Shown here piece by piece: positions 8,386-16,935 of a stretch of 64,000 nucleotides of DNA. The DNA lies in NCBI RefSeq assembly GCF_018130385.1, contig NZ_JAFCLU010000006.1, positions 62,001-126,000 on the forward strand. Direction: 5' to 3'. The notes beneath the pieces were generated by a model that ran no database searches, was not told where the DNA came from, and saw only the letters and a list, made by a program, of their open reading frames with translations. Position numbers and translations under genes: made by a program. Origin of the DNA: Bradyrhizobium sp. AUGA SZCCT0283. GTDB taxonomy: Bacteria > Pseudomonadota > Alphaproteobacteria > Rhizobiales > Xanthobacteraceae. Within the stretch, counting starts at the first letter, position 1. Each line of letters starts with the position of its first letter.

Positions 8386-9903
8386 ATGCTCATTCCCATC
8401 GCTGACGTGCCACGCTGGTATGCCGAACGGAAACCGAAAGACACGATTGCGGTCAGTCATGGCGCCGATGCCATCACCTGGGAGCAGCTCGAGCGCAACG
8501 CCAACCGACGCGCGCGCGCCTTCGCTGCCAAGGGTGTGAAGCCCGGCGATTTCGTCGCCATCGGGCTACCCAACAGCAATGTGTTTTTCGAGACCACCTT
8601 TGCGGTGTGGAAATGCGGCGCGACGCCGACGTCGCTGACCTGGCGGCTGCCGCGCGGCGAAGCCGCAGCCGTGCTCGACATTCTCAAGCCGTCGCTGGTG
8701 GTCGGCGGCCAGCCGGACTGGAGCGCGCCCAATTCACTGCCCGCCGATTTCGTGCCGGACGGCTTCTCCGACGAACCAATCGACAACCCGGTGGCGCGCT
8801 ACTGGAAGGCGATGACCAGCGGCGGCTCGACCGGCCGGCCGAAAGTGATCCTCGATCACAAGCCCGCCGTGGTCGATACCGCCGGACCGGCGGCGCTCGG
8901 CATGCCACTCGGCGCTTCCCTGCTCAATCCCGGCCCGCTCTACCACAACGCCCCCTTCATCGTTTCGCACACCGCGCTGTTCAACGGCGGACGCGTCACC
9001 GGCCTCGTCAAATTCGACGCCGAGGAATGCTTGCGCCTGATCGAGGCCAGCCGGGTACAGTGGGTTAATTTCGTGCCCACCATAATGCACCGGATCTGGG
9101 TGCTGCCCGACGCGGTGCGCAACCGCTACGACTTGTCGAGCCTGCAGGTCGTGTTTCACATGGCCGCGCCGATGCCGCCATGGCTGAAGGAAAAATGGAT
9201 CGAGTGGCTGGGGCCCGAGCGCATCTACGAACTCTATGGCGGTACCGAAGCACAGGGCGCCACGATCATATCGGGCGTTGAATGGCTCGAACACCGCGGC
9301 TCGGTCGGCAAGATCGGCGAGACCGCGCGTTTGCGCATTATCGGCGAAGACGGCAACGAGGTCGCCACCGGCGAGACCGGCGAAATCTATTTCCTGCCCA
9401 ATGACGGCGCGGGCTCTACTTATCACTATCTCGGCGCCGAGCCGAAGCGCCGCGCCGACGGCTGGGAATCGCTCGGCGACATCGGAAGGCTGGATGCGGA
9501 AGGCTATCTTTATCTCGGCGATCGCCTCGCCGACATGATCCTGCGCGGCGGTGCGAACATCTATCCGGCGGAAGTCGAGGCCGCGGTGACGGAACATCCC
9601 GAGGTGCGCTCCTGTGTCGTCGTCGGACTCCCCGATCCGGAATTCGGTCAGCGCGTGCACGCGATCCTCGAACTCGACGGCAGCACGGACGCGCAGGCCG
9701 TTGCCGACGGCATGGCCGCGTTCCTGGCCGACCGGCTCAGCCGCTACAAGCACCCGGAAAGCTTTGAGGCCGTCACCGTCGGCCTGCGTGACGATTCCGG
9801 CAAGGTCCGCCGCACCTTGCTGCGCGACGAACGCGCAGGCTGGCTCAGGGATAACCGCGATTTCCGGATCATGCCGTCCCGCGCACGCGCCAAGGCGGAT
9901 TGA
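8386..9903 (+). CDS. AMP-dependent acyl-CoA synthetase/ligase
   Basis: 505-residue ANL-superfamily enzyme that activates a carboxylic acid to its adenylate and then its CoA thioester. Visible motifs are the P-loop-like TSGGSTGRPKVIL (near 144), YELYGGTEAQG in the A5 region, GDIGRLDAEGYLYLGDR (A7-A8 hinge), and ADMILRGGANIYPAEVE with the C-terminal catalytic segment. The terminal lysine region reads DDSGKVRRTLL. The longer open frame upstream is a shadow; ATG at 8386 starts the real homology (MLIPIADVPRWYAERKP). The overall pattern is close to medium-chain and bile-acid-type CoA ligases; the substrate is unassigned. Confidence 0.88.
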   Translation: MLIPIADVPRWYAERKPKDTIAVSHGADAITWEQLERNANRRARAFAAKGVKPGDFVAIGLPNSNVFFETTFAVWKCGATPTSLTWRLPRGEAAAVLDILKPSLVVGGQPDWSAPNSLPADFVPDGFSDEPIDNPVARYWKAMTSGGSTGRPKVILDHKPAVVDTAGPAALGMPLGASLLNPGPLYHNAPFIVSHTALFNGGRVTGLVKFDAEECLRLIEASRVQWVNFVPTIMHRIWVLPDAVRNRYDLSSLQVVFHMAAPMPPWLKEKWIEWLGPERIYELYGGTEAQGATIISGVEWLEHRGSVGKIGETARLRIIGEDGNEVATGETGEIYFLPNDGAGSTYHYLGAEPKRRADGWESLGDIGRLDAEGYLYLGDRLADMILRGGANIYPAEVEAAVTEHPEVRSCVVVGLPDPEFGQRVHAILELDGSTDAQAVADGMAAFLADRLSRYKHPESFEAVTVGLRDDSGKVRRTLLRDERAGWLRDNRDFRIMPSRARAKAD

Positions 9904-10021
9904 AGCCGGATTGAAGGCGGCGGTAGACTCCCTTCCGCGAGGTTTTACAGCCACACATCCAGCGGTAGGATGCCTTGATCGGCGTGCCGAATGGCGAGCG
10001 GCCGAACCGTAAGGGGCTGCA

Positions 10022-11086
10022 ATGTCATTCCGCAAGGACAACAGGGATTACGAGGCCTGGCTGGCCAAGCAGTGCGACATCGTCAAAAACGACATCGCCT
10101 ACAAGCACCGCCGGATGAAAAAGAGTCCCTTCATCTTCTTGCGGGCGACCTATTTCCGCTGGGCCAGAAAAATCGGCGACTGGTGCCCGCAGCTGATGGA
10201 CGCACCGCAGCTGCTTGCGATCGGTGATCTGCATCTGGAGAATTTCGGGACCTGGCGCGACGCCGACGGGCGTCTGGTCTGGGGCGTCAACGACTTCGAT
10301 GAAGCCGCCGTGATGCCCTATGTGCTCGATCTGGTCCGGCTTGTGACCAGCATTCAGCTTGCGCCGCATCCGGCGATCGACCCCAGGCACGCCGCCAACG
10401 CCGTGCTCAAGGGCTATCGCGAGGGCCTCGAAGACCCACAGCCGACCCTGCTTTTCGAGGGCCAAACTTGGTTGCGACCCTATGCCGAGCCCGCGAAAGG
10501 CAAGCCGAAGAAATTCTGGAACGACGTCGATAGCTATAAGGAATACGCGCCGCCGCCCAGAATCGCCAGGGCGCTGATCGAAAGCCTGCCCAACGGCACA
10601 GACAAAGAGAGCATTCGATTGTGCCGCCTGCTCCATAAGGGTGGCGGCAGCCTCGGACGGCCGCGCTACGTTGCGGTCGGCTATTGGCGCGGCGGCCAGG
10701 TGTTACGTGAGGCCAAGGCGCTGGTGCCCTCGGCGTGGTATTGGGCCAACGATCCGGGAAAGTCCCGGAAATCGAATTTCCTTGCGTTGGCAAGCAGCCG
10801 ATATCGCGCGCCGGATCCGTTTCTCGACGCGCGCCATCAATTCGTCTTTCGGCGCATCGCTGCCGATTCCCAAAAGATCGAACTGGGCGCTGACGCCGGC
10901 AAGAAAATGCACCTCAATCTGCTCCGGGCGATGGGTTTCGACGTGGCGTCGGTCCACGCGGCTGGTTCAGTGCCGATCAAGGCGCTGCAGGCCGACCTTG
11001 GGAAACGCCCGCGCGGCTGGTTGAATGCCGCCGCAGAGATTGCGGTTGATAAGGTCAAGCGCGATTATCGGGAATGGCGGAACTAA
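10022..11086 (+). CDS. DUF2252 family protein
   Basis: 354 residues matching the DUF2252 family, which has a kinase-like (aminoglycoside-phosphotransferase-like) fold. Recognisable are FLRATYFRWARKI near 40, the LLAIGDLHLENFGTWRD motif near 62-80 (equivalent to the catalytic-loop HGDLHxxN of APH enzymes), and VNDFDEAAVMPYVLDLVR near 95, which resembles the metal-binding IDFDD segment. The arrangement of loop and Asp is permuted toward the N-terminus relative to APH enzymes. No substrate is known. Start ATG at 10022 follows GTAAGGGGC. Confidence 0.8.
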   Translation: MSFRKDNRDYEAWLAKQCDIVKNDIAYKHRRMKKSPFIFLRATYFRWARKIGDWCPQLMDAPQLLAIGDLHLENFGTWRDADGRLVWGVNDFDEAAVMPYVLDLVRLVTSIQLAPHPAIDPRHAANAVLKGYREGLEDPQPTLLFEGQTWLRPYAEPAKGKPKKFWNDVDSYKEYAPPPRIARALIESLPNGTDKESIRLCRLLHKGGGSLGRPRYVAVGYWRGGQVLREAKALVPSAWYWANDPGKSRKSNFLALASSRYRAPDPFLDARHQFVFRRIAADSQKIELGADAGKKMHLNLLRAMGFDVASVHAAGSVPIKALQADLGKRPRGWLNAAAEIAVDKVKRDYREWRN

Positions 11087-11250
11087 CGCCGCTTCCATCG
11101 GTGCGCAAAGCGCAAACTGCGCTCAATCTGCGATCTCGATCCGTGGCCATTTCGCTGATATAATCCGGCAAAATTGTCGCTGACAGGACCGCGATCTATT
11201 CGGGTTGCGCGGCGTTGGTGGTGGACGCGCAACCGTATGGGAGACCCTTC

Positions 11251-12222
11251 ATGCCCTCTTTGACCGAATGGAGAGTGCCGCCCGCAAACCAGCCGCGTCC
11301 GGGCGACTACGCATTCGACCTCGACAAAGCCCTGTCGTCGGTGGTCGGGCTGCATTCCATCATCCCGCCTGACGCCTTCAGCGCCGAGACGCTCGGCACC
11401 GAACGCGCCGGCAATGGCGTCGTAATCGATGACGGGCTGGTGCTGACGATCGGCTATCTGATCACCGAAGCCGAAGCGGTGTGGCTGCATCGCGGCGACG
11501 GCCGCGTGGTGGAAGGCCACGCGCTCGGCTTCGATTTCGAATCCGGCTTCGGCCTGGTGCAGGCGCTCGGCGACCTCGATCTCGAGCCGCTGCCGCTCGG
11601 CTCTTCCGCCGCCGCCCAGATCGGCGATCGTGTGGTGGTCGGCGGCGCCGGCGGGCGCACGCGCTCGGTCGCCAGCCAGATCGCGGCCAAGCAGGAATTC
11701 GCCGGCTATTGGGAGTACCTGCTGGATGAGGCGATCTTCACCCATCCCGCGCATCCCAATTGGGGCGGCACCGGGCTGATCTCGAGCCGCGGCGAACTGA
11801 TCGGCATCGGCTCGCTGCAGCTCGAACGCGAGCGCGAGGGCAAGGCCGAGCATGTCAACATGATCGTGCCGATCGATCTGCTGAAGCCGGTGCTCGACGA
11901 CATCAGGAAGTTCGGCCGCGTCAACAAGCCGGCACGGCCGTGGCTCGGCATGTACACCACCGAAATCGACAACCGCGTCGTGGTGGTCGGCATCGCCAGC
12001 AAGGGGCCGGCCGCGCGCGCCGAGCTCAAGACCGGCGATGTCATCCTCGCAGTCAACGGCGACAAGATCGCCAGCCAGACCGGCTTCTACCGGAAACTCT
12101 GGTCGCTCGGCGCCGCCGGGGTCGACGTGCCGCTCACCGTCTACCATGAGGGCGTCACTTTCGACGTGGTGCTGAGTTCGACCGATCGCGCCAAGCTGTT
12201 GAAGGCGCCAAGGCTGCACTGA
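11251..12222 (+). CDS. Trypsin-fold / PDZ protein with all three catalytic residues replaced (pseudoprotease)
   Basis: 323 residues organised like a short HtrA/DegP protein: a chymotrypsin-like fold (about 25-220) followed by one PDZ domain (WLGMYTTE through VVGIASKGPAARAELKTGDVILAVNG). The active-site motifs are altered. VLTIGYLI at 64-71 has Tyr69 where HtrA has His. DFESGFGLV has Gly99 where Asp is expected. PNWGGTG has Trp171 in place of the nucleophile Ser. I therefore infer a non-proteolytic binding or scaffold protein. No signal peptide is visible. The ATG at 11251 has GGGAGA at suitable spacing and is preferred over GTG 11215. It is followed closely by the esterase gene, probably cotranscribed. 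Confidence 0.8.
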   Translation: MPSLTEWRVPPANQPRPGDYAFDLDKALSSVVGLHSIIPPDAFSAETLGTERAGNGVVIDDGLVLTIGYLITEAEAVWLHRGDGRVVEGHALGFDFESGFGLVQALGDLDLEPLPLGSSAAAQIGDRVVVGGAGGRTRSVASQIAAKQEFAGYWEYLLDEAIFTHPAHPNWGGTGLISSRGELIGIGSLQLEREREGKAEHVNMIVPIDLLKPVLDDIRKFGRVNKPARPWLGMYTTEIDNRVVVVGIASKGPAARAELKTGDVILAVNGDKIASQTGFYRKLWSLGAAGVDVPLTVYHEGVTFDVVLSSTDRAKLLKAPRLH

Positions 12223-12285
12223 ACCAAGGCTTCATTGAATTAAGGCTGCATTGAGCAAGCCTCCATTGGAAGCAGAGTATGCCCG

Positions 12286-13359
12286 ATGAGCCAGGCCGTG
12301 GTGGACGACATCGTGGCCGTGCTGCCGCCGCTGCTGCAGTCGCTCGAAGCGCTCAGCTTCATCGCGCGCTACCTGAACCCGCCGGATTTCGACCGCGTGA
12401 TGGCAGCGGCGGGCGAGCCGGACGCAGCCTTGCGCGCCGTTCGGCCGCGGCTCGCGCAATGGCCCGCGGATTTCGCTCACATCAGGACGCCGCTCGAAAC
12501 GGCAAGCGATGCGGCGCTCACTGCGTTCGAAGCCTTGCGCGTCGTGCAAAACGGCCACGGCGATTTCGTCAGCCTGTTTCGCGCGCTGCGTTACGTGCCG
12601 CGCGCGCAGGAAGCGCTCTATGCGCTGTCGGCAAGATTGCCGCCCGTGAACCAGTTCTTTATCGATCCCGCGCTGCACGGAGACGCCGATCTCGCGGCGC
12701 GGCTGGCGGCGCCGGCCAACGAAAACACCGGCGTCTTCCACAATCAGAACGAGCCCGGCAGCCGCGGCGGCTTCTCGCTCTACGTGCCGGAATATTACAC
12801 GCCCGACCGCGCTCTTCCGTTGGTGATGGCGCTGCACGGCGGCAGCGGCAATGGCCGCGGCTTCCTCTGGAGCTGGCTGCGCGATGCCCGCAGCCGCGGC
12901 GCGATCCTGGTCGCACCAACCGCCACCGGCAACACCTGGGCATTGATGGGCGACGACACCGATACGCCGAACCTGATGCGCATCCTGGAATCCGTGCGGG
13001 CGCGCTGGAATGTCGATCCGGGCAGGATGCTGCTGACCGGAATGAGCGACGGCGGCACCTTCTGCTACGTGACGGGTTTCGACAGCGCATCGCCCTTCAC
13101 CCACCTCGCCCCAGTGTCGGCGACATTTCATCCGCTGATGGCGGAAATGGCCGATGCCGACAGGTTGCGCGGCCTGCCCGTTCATATCGTGCATGGCCGG
13201 CTCGACTGGATGTTTCCGGTGCAAGTGGCGCGGCAGACCAGCCAGGCGCTGTCGGCAGCCGGCGCCAAGGTCACCTACCGCGAACTCGACGATCTCAGCC
13301 ATACCTATCCGCGCGAGATGAACGCGGAGATCCTGCAGTGGCTGGGCAGCGAAGCCTGA
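12286..13359 (+). CDS. Alpha/beta hydrolase of the phospholipase/carboxylesterase type
   Basis: 357-residue serine hydrolase. The N-terminal 150 residues are helical and specific to this subgroup. The hydrolase core begins around 160: oxyanion loop ALHGGSGNGRG, nucleophile elbow LTGMSDGGTF (Ser in GxSxG), acidic residue in HGRLDWMFPV, and catalytic His in DLSHTYPREM. This pattern matches the phospholipase/carboxylesterase and PHB-depolymerase-like branch. No signal peptide, so probably cytoplasmic. It begins 64 bases after the pseudoprotease gene in the same direction, so the two may share a transcript. Confidence 0.8.
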   Translation: MSQAVVDDIVAVLPPLLQSLEALSFIARYLNPPDFDRVMAAAGEPDAALRAVRPRLAQWPADFAHIRTPLETASDAALTAFEALRVVQNGHGDFVSLFRALRYVPRAQEALYALSARLPPVNQFFIDPALHGDADLAARLAAPANENTGVFHNQNEPGSRGGFSLYVPEYYTPDRALPLVMALHGGSGNGRGFLWSWLRDARSRGAILVAPTATGNTWALMGDDTDTPNLMRILESVRARWNVDPGRMLLTGMSDGGTFCYVTGFDSASPFTHLAPVSATFHPLMAEMADADRLRGLPVHIVHGRLDWMFPVQVARQTSQALSAAGAKVTYRELDDLSHTYPREMNAEILQWLGSEA

Positions 13360-13477
13360 CCAGATACGACAACTTCCTTCCACCGCAGCGCCGCATTAAC
13401 GCCCGCAAAGTCGCGTTCGGTGGCGACGGAACCATACCGCGACACCTGCGTTGTGGTCCGAGACGGAGGGATATTCC

Positions 13478-13684
13478 ATGCGGACGTTTGTCGGAATGAT
13501 TTTGGGTGCGCTGCTGCTGGTTTGCGGCGTCTATGTCTACGATTCCATGCAGACGTCGAGCGTCGCGAACGGCCAGGTCGCCCAGGCCAATCGCACCATC
13601 GTCAACTGGGACGTGGCGGCCGCCGACTGGGCCAAGCTGAAGACGCGCGCCCATGAGGATTGGGTCAAGATTTCGTCGAAGTAA
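13478..13684 (+). CDS. Small membrane-anchored protein, 68 residues
   Basis: A single N-terminal hydrophobic helix (FVGMILGALLLVCGVYVYD, residues 4-22) is followed by a short polar tail with NWDVAAADWAKLKTRAHEDWVK, predicted periplasmic or helical on the membrane surface. The start ATG at 13478 is clear because GGAGGG lies seven to eight bases upstream; the GTG 27 bases earlier is not needed. Function unknown. The gene ends just before a strong hairpin. Confidence 0.7.
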   Translation: MRTFVGMILGALLLVCGVYVYDSMQTSSVANGQVAQANRTIVNWDVAAADWAKLKTRAHEDWVKISSK

Positions 13685-13697
13685 TTTGCAAGCTGAA

Positions 13698-13736
13698 ATA
13701 ACACACGCCGTCGTTCCGAACGACGGCGTGTGTTAT
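13698..13736. terminator. 18-bp perfect hairpin between convergent genes
   Basis: A perfect inverted repeat with 18-base arms (13698-13715 and 13719-13736) around a three-base loop CCG. It lies 13 bases after the stop of the small membrane protein and 8 bases from the stop of the DsbA-like gene on the other strand. The arms end in an A/T-rich step (ATAAC...GTTAT), so it can act as a terminator in both directions. Confidence 0.85.
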
Positions 13737-13744
13737 GACGACTG

Positions 13745-14416
13745 CTAGTTGCTCTTCTTCGCCTTGCGCGCGTCGGCAATCACCATCTCGAATTGCGCCA
13801 TGGTCAGGATTCCCGGCACGCGGAACTTGCCGACGATGAAGGACGGCGTGCCCTTGAATCCGAAGGCCACCGCCTGATCGTGGTTGCGGGCGAGGATGGT
13901 GTCGATCGACTTGGCGTTGGTCGTGAGGTCACGGTTGAGGCGATCCATGTCGATGCCGGCGCCGGCCAGCAATTCGCGGATGCGCGGTTCGGTCAATTTC
14001 GAGCTGACGCCGATCATCGCCTCATGCGCGGCCATGTACTTGCCCTGATACTTCGCCGCCAGCGCCATCCGCGCCGCGAATTTCGAAACCTCGCCAAGGA
14101 TCGGCCAGTCCTTCAGCACCAGGCGGACCTTGCCGTCGTCCTGAACCACCTGCTGGATCTCGGGCGCGATCTTGCGGCAGTACGGGCAATTGTAGTCGAA
14201 CCACTCGACGATGTTGATGTCGCCGTCGGGATTGCCGGCCGAGGGTACCTCAGGGTCGCGCAGCACCAGCGCTTCCGTGAGCACGTCGTCGCTGCCTTGC
14301 GCGAGCGCCGGTCGCGACGCCGGGCCGAGCAGCGCGGCACCGCCGCCAAGCAAGCCGAGCGCCTTACGCCGTGTGCATCCCGGGTTGGTCCCGGCCGGAT
14401 TGTTCGATCGCTTCAT
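13745..14416 (-). CDS. DsbA-family thiol-disulphide protein, Tat-type signal
   Basis: 223 residues. The N-terminus carries a Tat-like signal (TRRKALGLLGGGAALL, then the cleavage region ALA-QG near 40), so the protein probably acts in the periplasm. The thioredoxin-fold active site is CPYC at residues 77-80, within EWFDYNCPYCRKIAPEIQ, and the cis-proline region reads FKGTPSFIVG. The helical insertion is typical of DsbA/BdbD-like oxidoreductases that introduce disulphides into exported proteins. A TauE-type transporter lies upstream in the same direction. The Shine-Dalgarno before 14416 is weak. Confidence 0.87.
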   Translation of the reverse strand: MKRSNNPAGTNPGCTRRKALGLLGGGAALLGPASRPALAQGSDDVLTEALVLRDPEVPSAGNPDGDINIVEWFDYNCPYCRKIAPEIQQVVQDDGKVRLVLKDWPILGEVSKFAARMALAAKYQGKYMAAHEAMIGVSSKLTEPRIRELLAGAGIDMDRLNRDLTTNAKSIDTILARNHDQAVAFGFKGTPSFIVGKFRVPGILTMAQFEMVIADARKAKKSN

Positions 14417-14446
14417 GTGGGTCTCGCGAAGGGCTGCATCCCCTGT

Positions 14447-15235
14447 CTACGCCGGAGATAGGGATATGTTACGCGCCAGCATATAGAGCGCCACCGCAAT
14501 AATGACCACGGCGAACACGATATTGAGCGCGCCGCGGCGCTCGGCGAGGTGCCGCGCCGAACGCGTGCCGGCCAATCCGCCGGCGATGCCGCCCGCGACG
14601 AACAGCCCGGCCAATGCCCACGACACCAGCCCGGACCAGGCATAGCTGGCGGCCGTGGTCAGGCCGAACGCGGTCACCGCGACCAGCGAGGAGGAGACCG
14701 CGTTCATGATCGGCATGCCGGTCGCCAGCATCAGGGCCGGCACGATCAGGAATCCGCCGCCGATGCCGAAAAATCCGGACATGGTCCCGGTCGCGAGGCC
14801 GAGGCCGGCGATGGCCGGCATGTTCGACATCGAGACCTTGACGTCAGGCAGGCCGATGCGCGATCGCGTCTTCAGCATCAGAAGCGCGATCACGATCATC
14901 ACCAGCGCGAACAGTGCCAGCAGCCGTTGACCGTCCATCATCTTGCCGAGGATCGAGCCGCCGAAGGCGCCGGCCATGCCGGCCGCGGCAAATATCAAAG
15001 CAACGGGCCACACCACGGTGCCACCGCGCGCATGGTTGGACAGGTTGATCGCGGCATTGGCAGCCACCGCGATCGCGCTGGTGCCGATCGCGACATGGGG
15101 CTCCGCCACGCCGACCACATAGACCATCAGCGGCACCGCGAGAATCGAGCCGCCGCCGCCGACCAGGCCGAGCGAAAACCCGACCAGCATCCCCGACGCC
15201 AGTCCCAGCACGCCTTGCGCGGCTGATATGATCAA
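14447..15235 (-). CDS. TauE/SafE-family sulphite or anion exporter
   Basis: 262-residue membrane protein with seven to eight hydrophobic helices and the two-fold TauE/SafE pattern: LVGGGGSILAVPLMVYV near the N-terminus and its repeat FFGIGGGFLIVPALML near 155. Members export sulphite, sulphoacetate or related organosulphur anions. The start codon TTG at 15235 lies 2-3 residues before the first hydrophobic segment and has little Shine-Dalgarno support, so the exact start is uncertain. It ends 30 bases before the DsbA-like gene, suggesting cotranscription, but no sulphur-metabolism enzyme is nearby. Confidence 0.82.
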   Translation of the reverse strand: MIISAAQGVLGLASGMLVGFSLGLVGGGGSILAVPLMVYVVGVAEPHVAIGTSAIAVAANAAINLSNHARGGTVVWPVALIFAAAGMAGAFGGSILGKMMDGQRLLALFALVMIVIALLMLKTRSRIGLPDVKVSMSNMPAIAGLGLATGTMSGFFGIGGGFLIVPALMLATGMPIMNAVSSSLVAVTAFGLTTAASYAWSGLVSWALAGLFVAGGIAGGLAGTRSARHLAERRGALNIVFAVVIIAVALYMLARNISLSPA

Positions 15236-15322
15236 GATGAAGGACTCAATTGCACAGCCGGACCATAGAAGGATTTTTCACGTCCTGCTATGCTGATAGC
15301 ATAAGTATGCACTGCAGCACGG

Positions 15323-15808
15323 TCAGGCCGGTGCGTGCGCTCCGTCCTTGGCGGCACCCTCGCGGGCCGGCAGCGCCATCAGCGTGCCGCTCATGGTTGC
15401 GATCAAGATCTCGACCCCGTCATGCGTTGCGTAGGCGCGGGCCTCGCACACTGTCAGGGTGCGGCCGGGCTTGACGACGGTGGCGCGGAAGGCGAAGCGC
15501 TCGCCGCGCGCGGGCGCCAGCAGGTTGGTCTTGAATTCCACGGTGAGAATTCCCGTTGCCACCGGCATCAGCGTGAAGGCCGCGATGCCGCAGGCAGTGT
15601 CGAGACCTGCGGTGATGATCCCGGCATGGACGAAGCCGTGATGTTGGGTGAGGTCGACGGAATAGTCCATCGCCAGGTCGACCTCGCCCGGCTCCAGCCG
15701 CGCGATCGAAATGCCGAGCGTCTTCATCGCCCGCTGCTGCTCGAACGTGTGAATCGCGATTGCGCGGTAATCCGGGTTCTTCGGCTGGAAGCGTGACATG
15801 CGGCTCAC
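15323..15808 (-). CDS. PaaI-family hotdog thioesterase
   Basis: 161-residue hotdog-fold acyl-CoA thioesterase. The typical segment HHGFVHAGIITAGLDTACGIAA (central helix, around 55-76) and the strand pattern GILTVEFKTNLLAPARGE match the PaaI subfamily, in which an acidic residue on the helix activates water. Start: GTG at 15808 overlaps the TGA stop of the upstream thioesterase (GTGA), so translational coupling is likely; ATG at 15799 is an alternative. It forms a two-gene operon with the next thioesterase, probably under the divergent TetR regulator. Confidence 0.85.
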   Translation of the reverse strand: MSRMSRFQPKNPDYRAIAIHTFEQQRAMKTLGISIARLEPGEVDLAMDYSVDLTQHHGFVHAGIITAGLDTACGIAAFTLMPVATGILTVEFKTNLLAPARGERFAFRATVVKPGRTLTVCEARAYATHDGVEILIATMSGTLMALPAREGAAKDGAHAPA

Positions 15809-16230
15809 GCCAACGCCGGTTCGAGGTGCTTTTCAGCCGCGTTACGGATCGCGGGCGCGAACGGCGTCGACTTCCGCGCCTGCCGGTCCATGTGCACGCC
15901 GACGAATTCGCAAGCTGCGGCGATCTCGCCGGTTTCGGCGTTGCGCATCTCATGCATGAAGCGGATCGACTTGTCGCGGATTTCCAGCAGCCGGCTCCTG
16001 ACCTCGACGATGTCGCCGGCCAGCAGCTCGCGCTTGTAGGTGATGGTCTGCTGCACGGCGGCCATGCCGCGGCCGGATTCGCGCAAGTAGGACGGCGTCA
16101 GGCCGAGCCGGGCGAACAGGTTCCAGTTCGCCTCGTCGAACTTGCCGACATACCACATGATGTTCATGTGCCCGACATGGTCGCATTGCCAGGGATAGAC
16201 CGTGCCGCGATAGGTCGCGTCCGTCTCCAT
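15805..16230 (-). CDS. YbgC/4-hydroxybenzoyl-CoA-type acyl-CoA thioesterase
   Basis: 141-residue hotdog thioesterase. YPWQCDHVGHMNIMWYVGKFDEANW (residues 12-36) contains the family motif with Asp17 in the position of the catalytic aspartate of 4-hydroxybenzoyl-CoA thioesterase. The later strand ITYKRELLAGDIVEVRSRL is also typical. It would hydrolyse an acyl- or aryl-CoA in the cytoplasm. It is the first gene of a two-gene unit; its promoter faces the TetR gene across 97 bases holding two palindromes. Confidence 0.85.
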   Translation of the reverse strand: METDATYRGTVYPWQCDHVGHMNIMWYVGKFDEANWNLFARLGLTPSYLRESGRGMAAVQQTITYKRELLAGDIVEVRSRLLEIRDKSIRFMHEMRNAETGEIAAACEFVGVHMDRQARKSTPFAPAIRNAAEKHLEPALA

Positions 16231-16255
16231 CGTTCGCTCCCGCCTTTCTCATTCT

Positions 16256-16271
16256 GATACGGTAGCGTATC
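16256..16271. promoter_or_regulatory. Putative TetR operator 1
   Basis: GATACG and CGTATC form six-base arms around GTAG, in the short divergent space between a thioesterase operon and a TetR gene. It shares the half site ATACG with the second palindrome; their centres are 35 bases apart. Confidence 0.7.
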
Positions 16272-16291
16272 AGGCCGCATTCGGGTTAGCA

Positions 16292-16305
16292 ATACGGTAC
16301 CGTAT
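16292..16305. promoter_or_regulatory. Putative TetR operator 2
   Basis: A perfect 14-base palindrome, ATACGGTACCGTAT, 23 bases before the TetR start codon. It shares half sites with the first palindrome, so the same dimeric repressor probably binds both and controls itself and the thioesterases. Confidence 0.75.
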
Positions 16306-16327
16306 CAAGAATCGGTGAGACCGGACC

Positions 16328-16894
16328 ATGGGCGACGCCAAGGCAGATGTGCGCAGCGAGAGCTGGATCGAGGCCGGCTTTGAGGAAATCGCCAGGTCCG
16401 GCGTCGAGGGAGTGCGGGTCGAGGTGCTGGCAAAAAACCTCGGCGTCACCAAGGGCGGCTTCTACCGCCGCTTCCGCGACCGCGCGGCTCTGCTCGAGGC
16501 CATGCTGCGGCACTGGAGCGAGGGCCGCATCGCCGCGATCGAAAGACACACCAGCCTCGACGGCGCGACCGCGCGCGAGCGGCTGAAGGTGCTGATCGCG
16601 CTTTATTCCGAACGGATGAATACCGAAGGCATGGCGGTTGAGCTCGCGATCCGGCAATGGGCCCGGTCCGACGAGCTTGCCGCCAACGCGGTGGCCAGCG
16701 TCGACGCCGCGCGGCTGAAGAATGTCGGGCATCTCTACCGCGCGACGGGGCTTCCGGCGGAGGAAGCCGACGCGCAGGCGTTCCTGTTCTACTGCTTCGT
16801 GTTCGGCCAGAGCCTGCTGTTTCTCGAGCGCGGCCCGCGCAAGCGCGCGCAACTGGTGGCGAAGTCGGCCGAAACATTGCTCCGCGAATTGTAG
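16328..16894 (+). CDS. TetR/AcrR-family transcriptional repressor
   Basis: 188 residues. The N-terminal helix-turn-helix is clear: SWIEAGFEEIARSGVEGV, then VEVLAKNLGVTKGGFYRRF with the recognition helix around residues 38-50. The C-terminal ligand-binding domain (about 65-185) is all helical, and its ligand is unknown; given the neighbours, an acyl-CoA or aromatic-CoA is plausible. Divergent from two thioesterase genes, with two palindromic operators between. The gene ends directly in a GC-rich hairpin. Confidence 0.9.
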   Translation: MGDAKADVRSESWIEAGFEEIARSGVEGVRVEVLAKNLGVTKGGFYRRFRDRAALLEAMLRHWSEGRIAAIERHTSLDGATARERLKVLIALYSERMNTEGMAVELAIRQWARSDELAANAVASVDAARLKNVGHLYRATGLPAEEADAQAFLFYCFVFGQSLLFLERGPRKRAQLVAKSAETLLREL

Positions 16895-16920
16895 GCGCGG
16901 CCGAAGCATCCGGCCGCGCC
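16894..16920. terminator. GC-rich hairpin between convergent genes
   Basis: Arms GGCGCGGCCG (16894-16903) and CGGCCGCGCC (16911-16920) pair perfectly around a seven-base loop, overlapping the last base of the TetR stop codon and followed by CTTGTGGG. It probably ends transcription from both sides. Confidence 0.75.
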
Positions 16921-16935
16921 CTTGTGGGTTGCTTC

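Noticed and set aside
12232..13383. 383-codon minus-strand frame opposite the esterase
   Set aside because: Shadow frame; the plus-strand gene has clear catalytic motifs.
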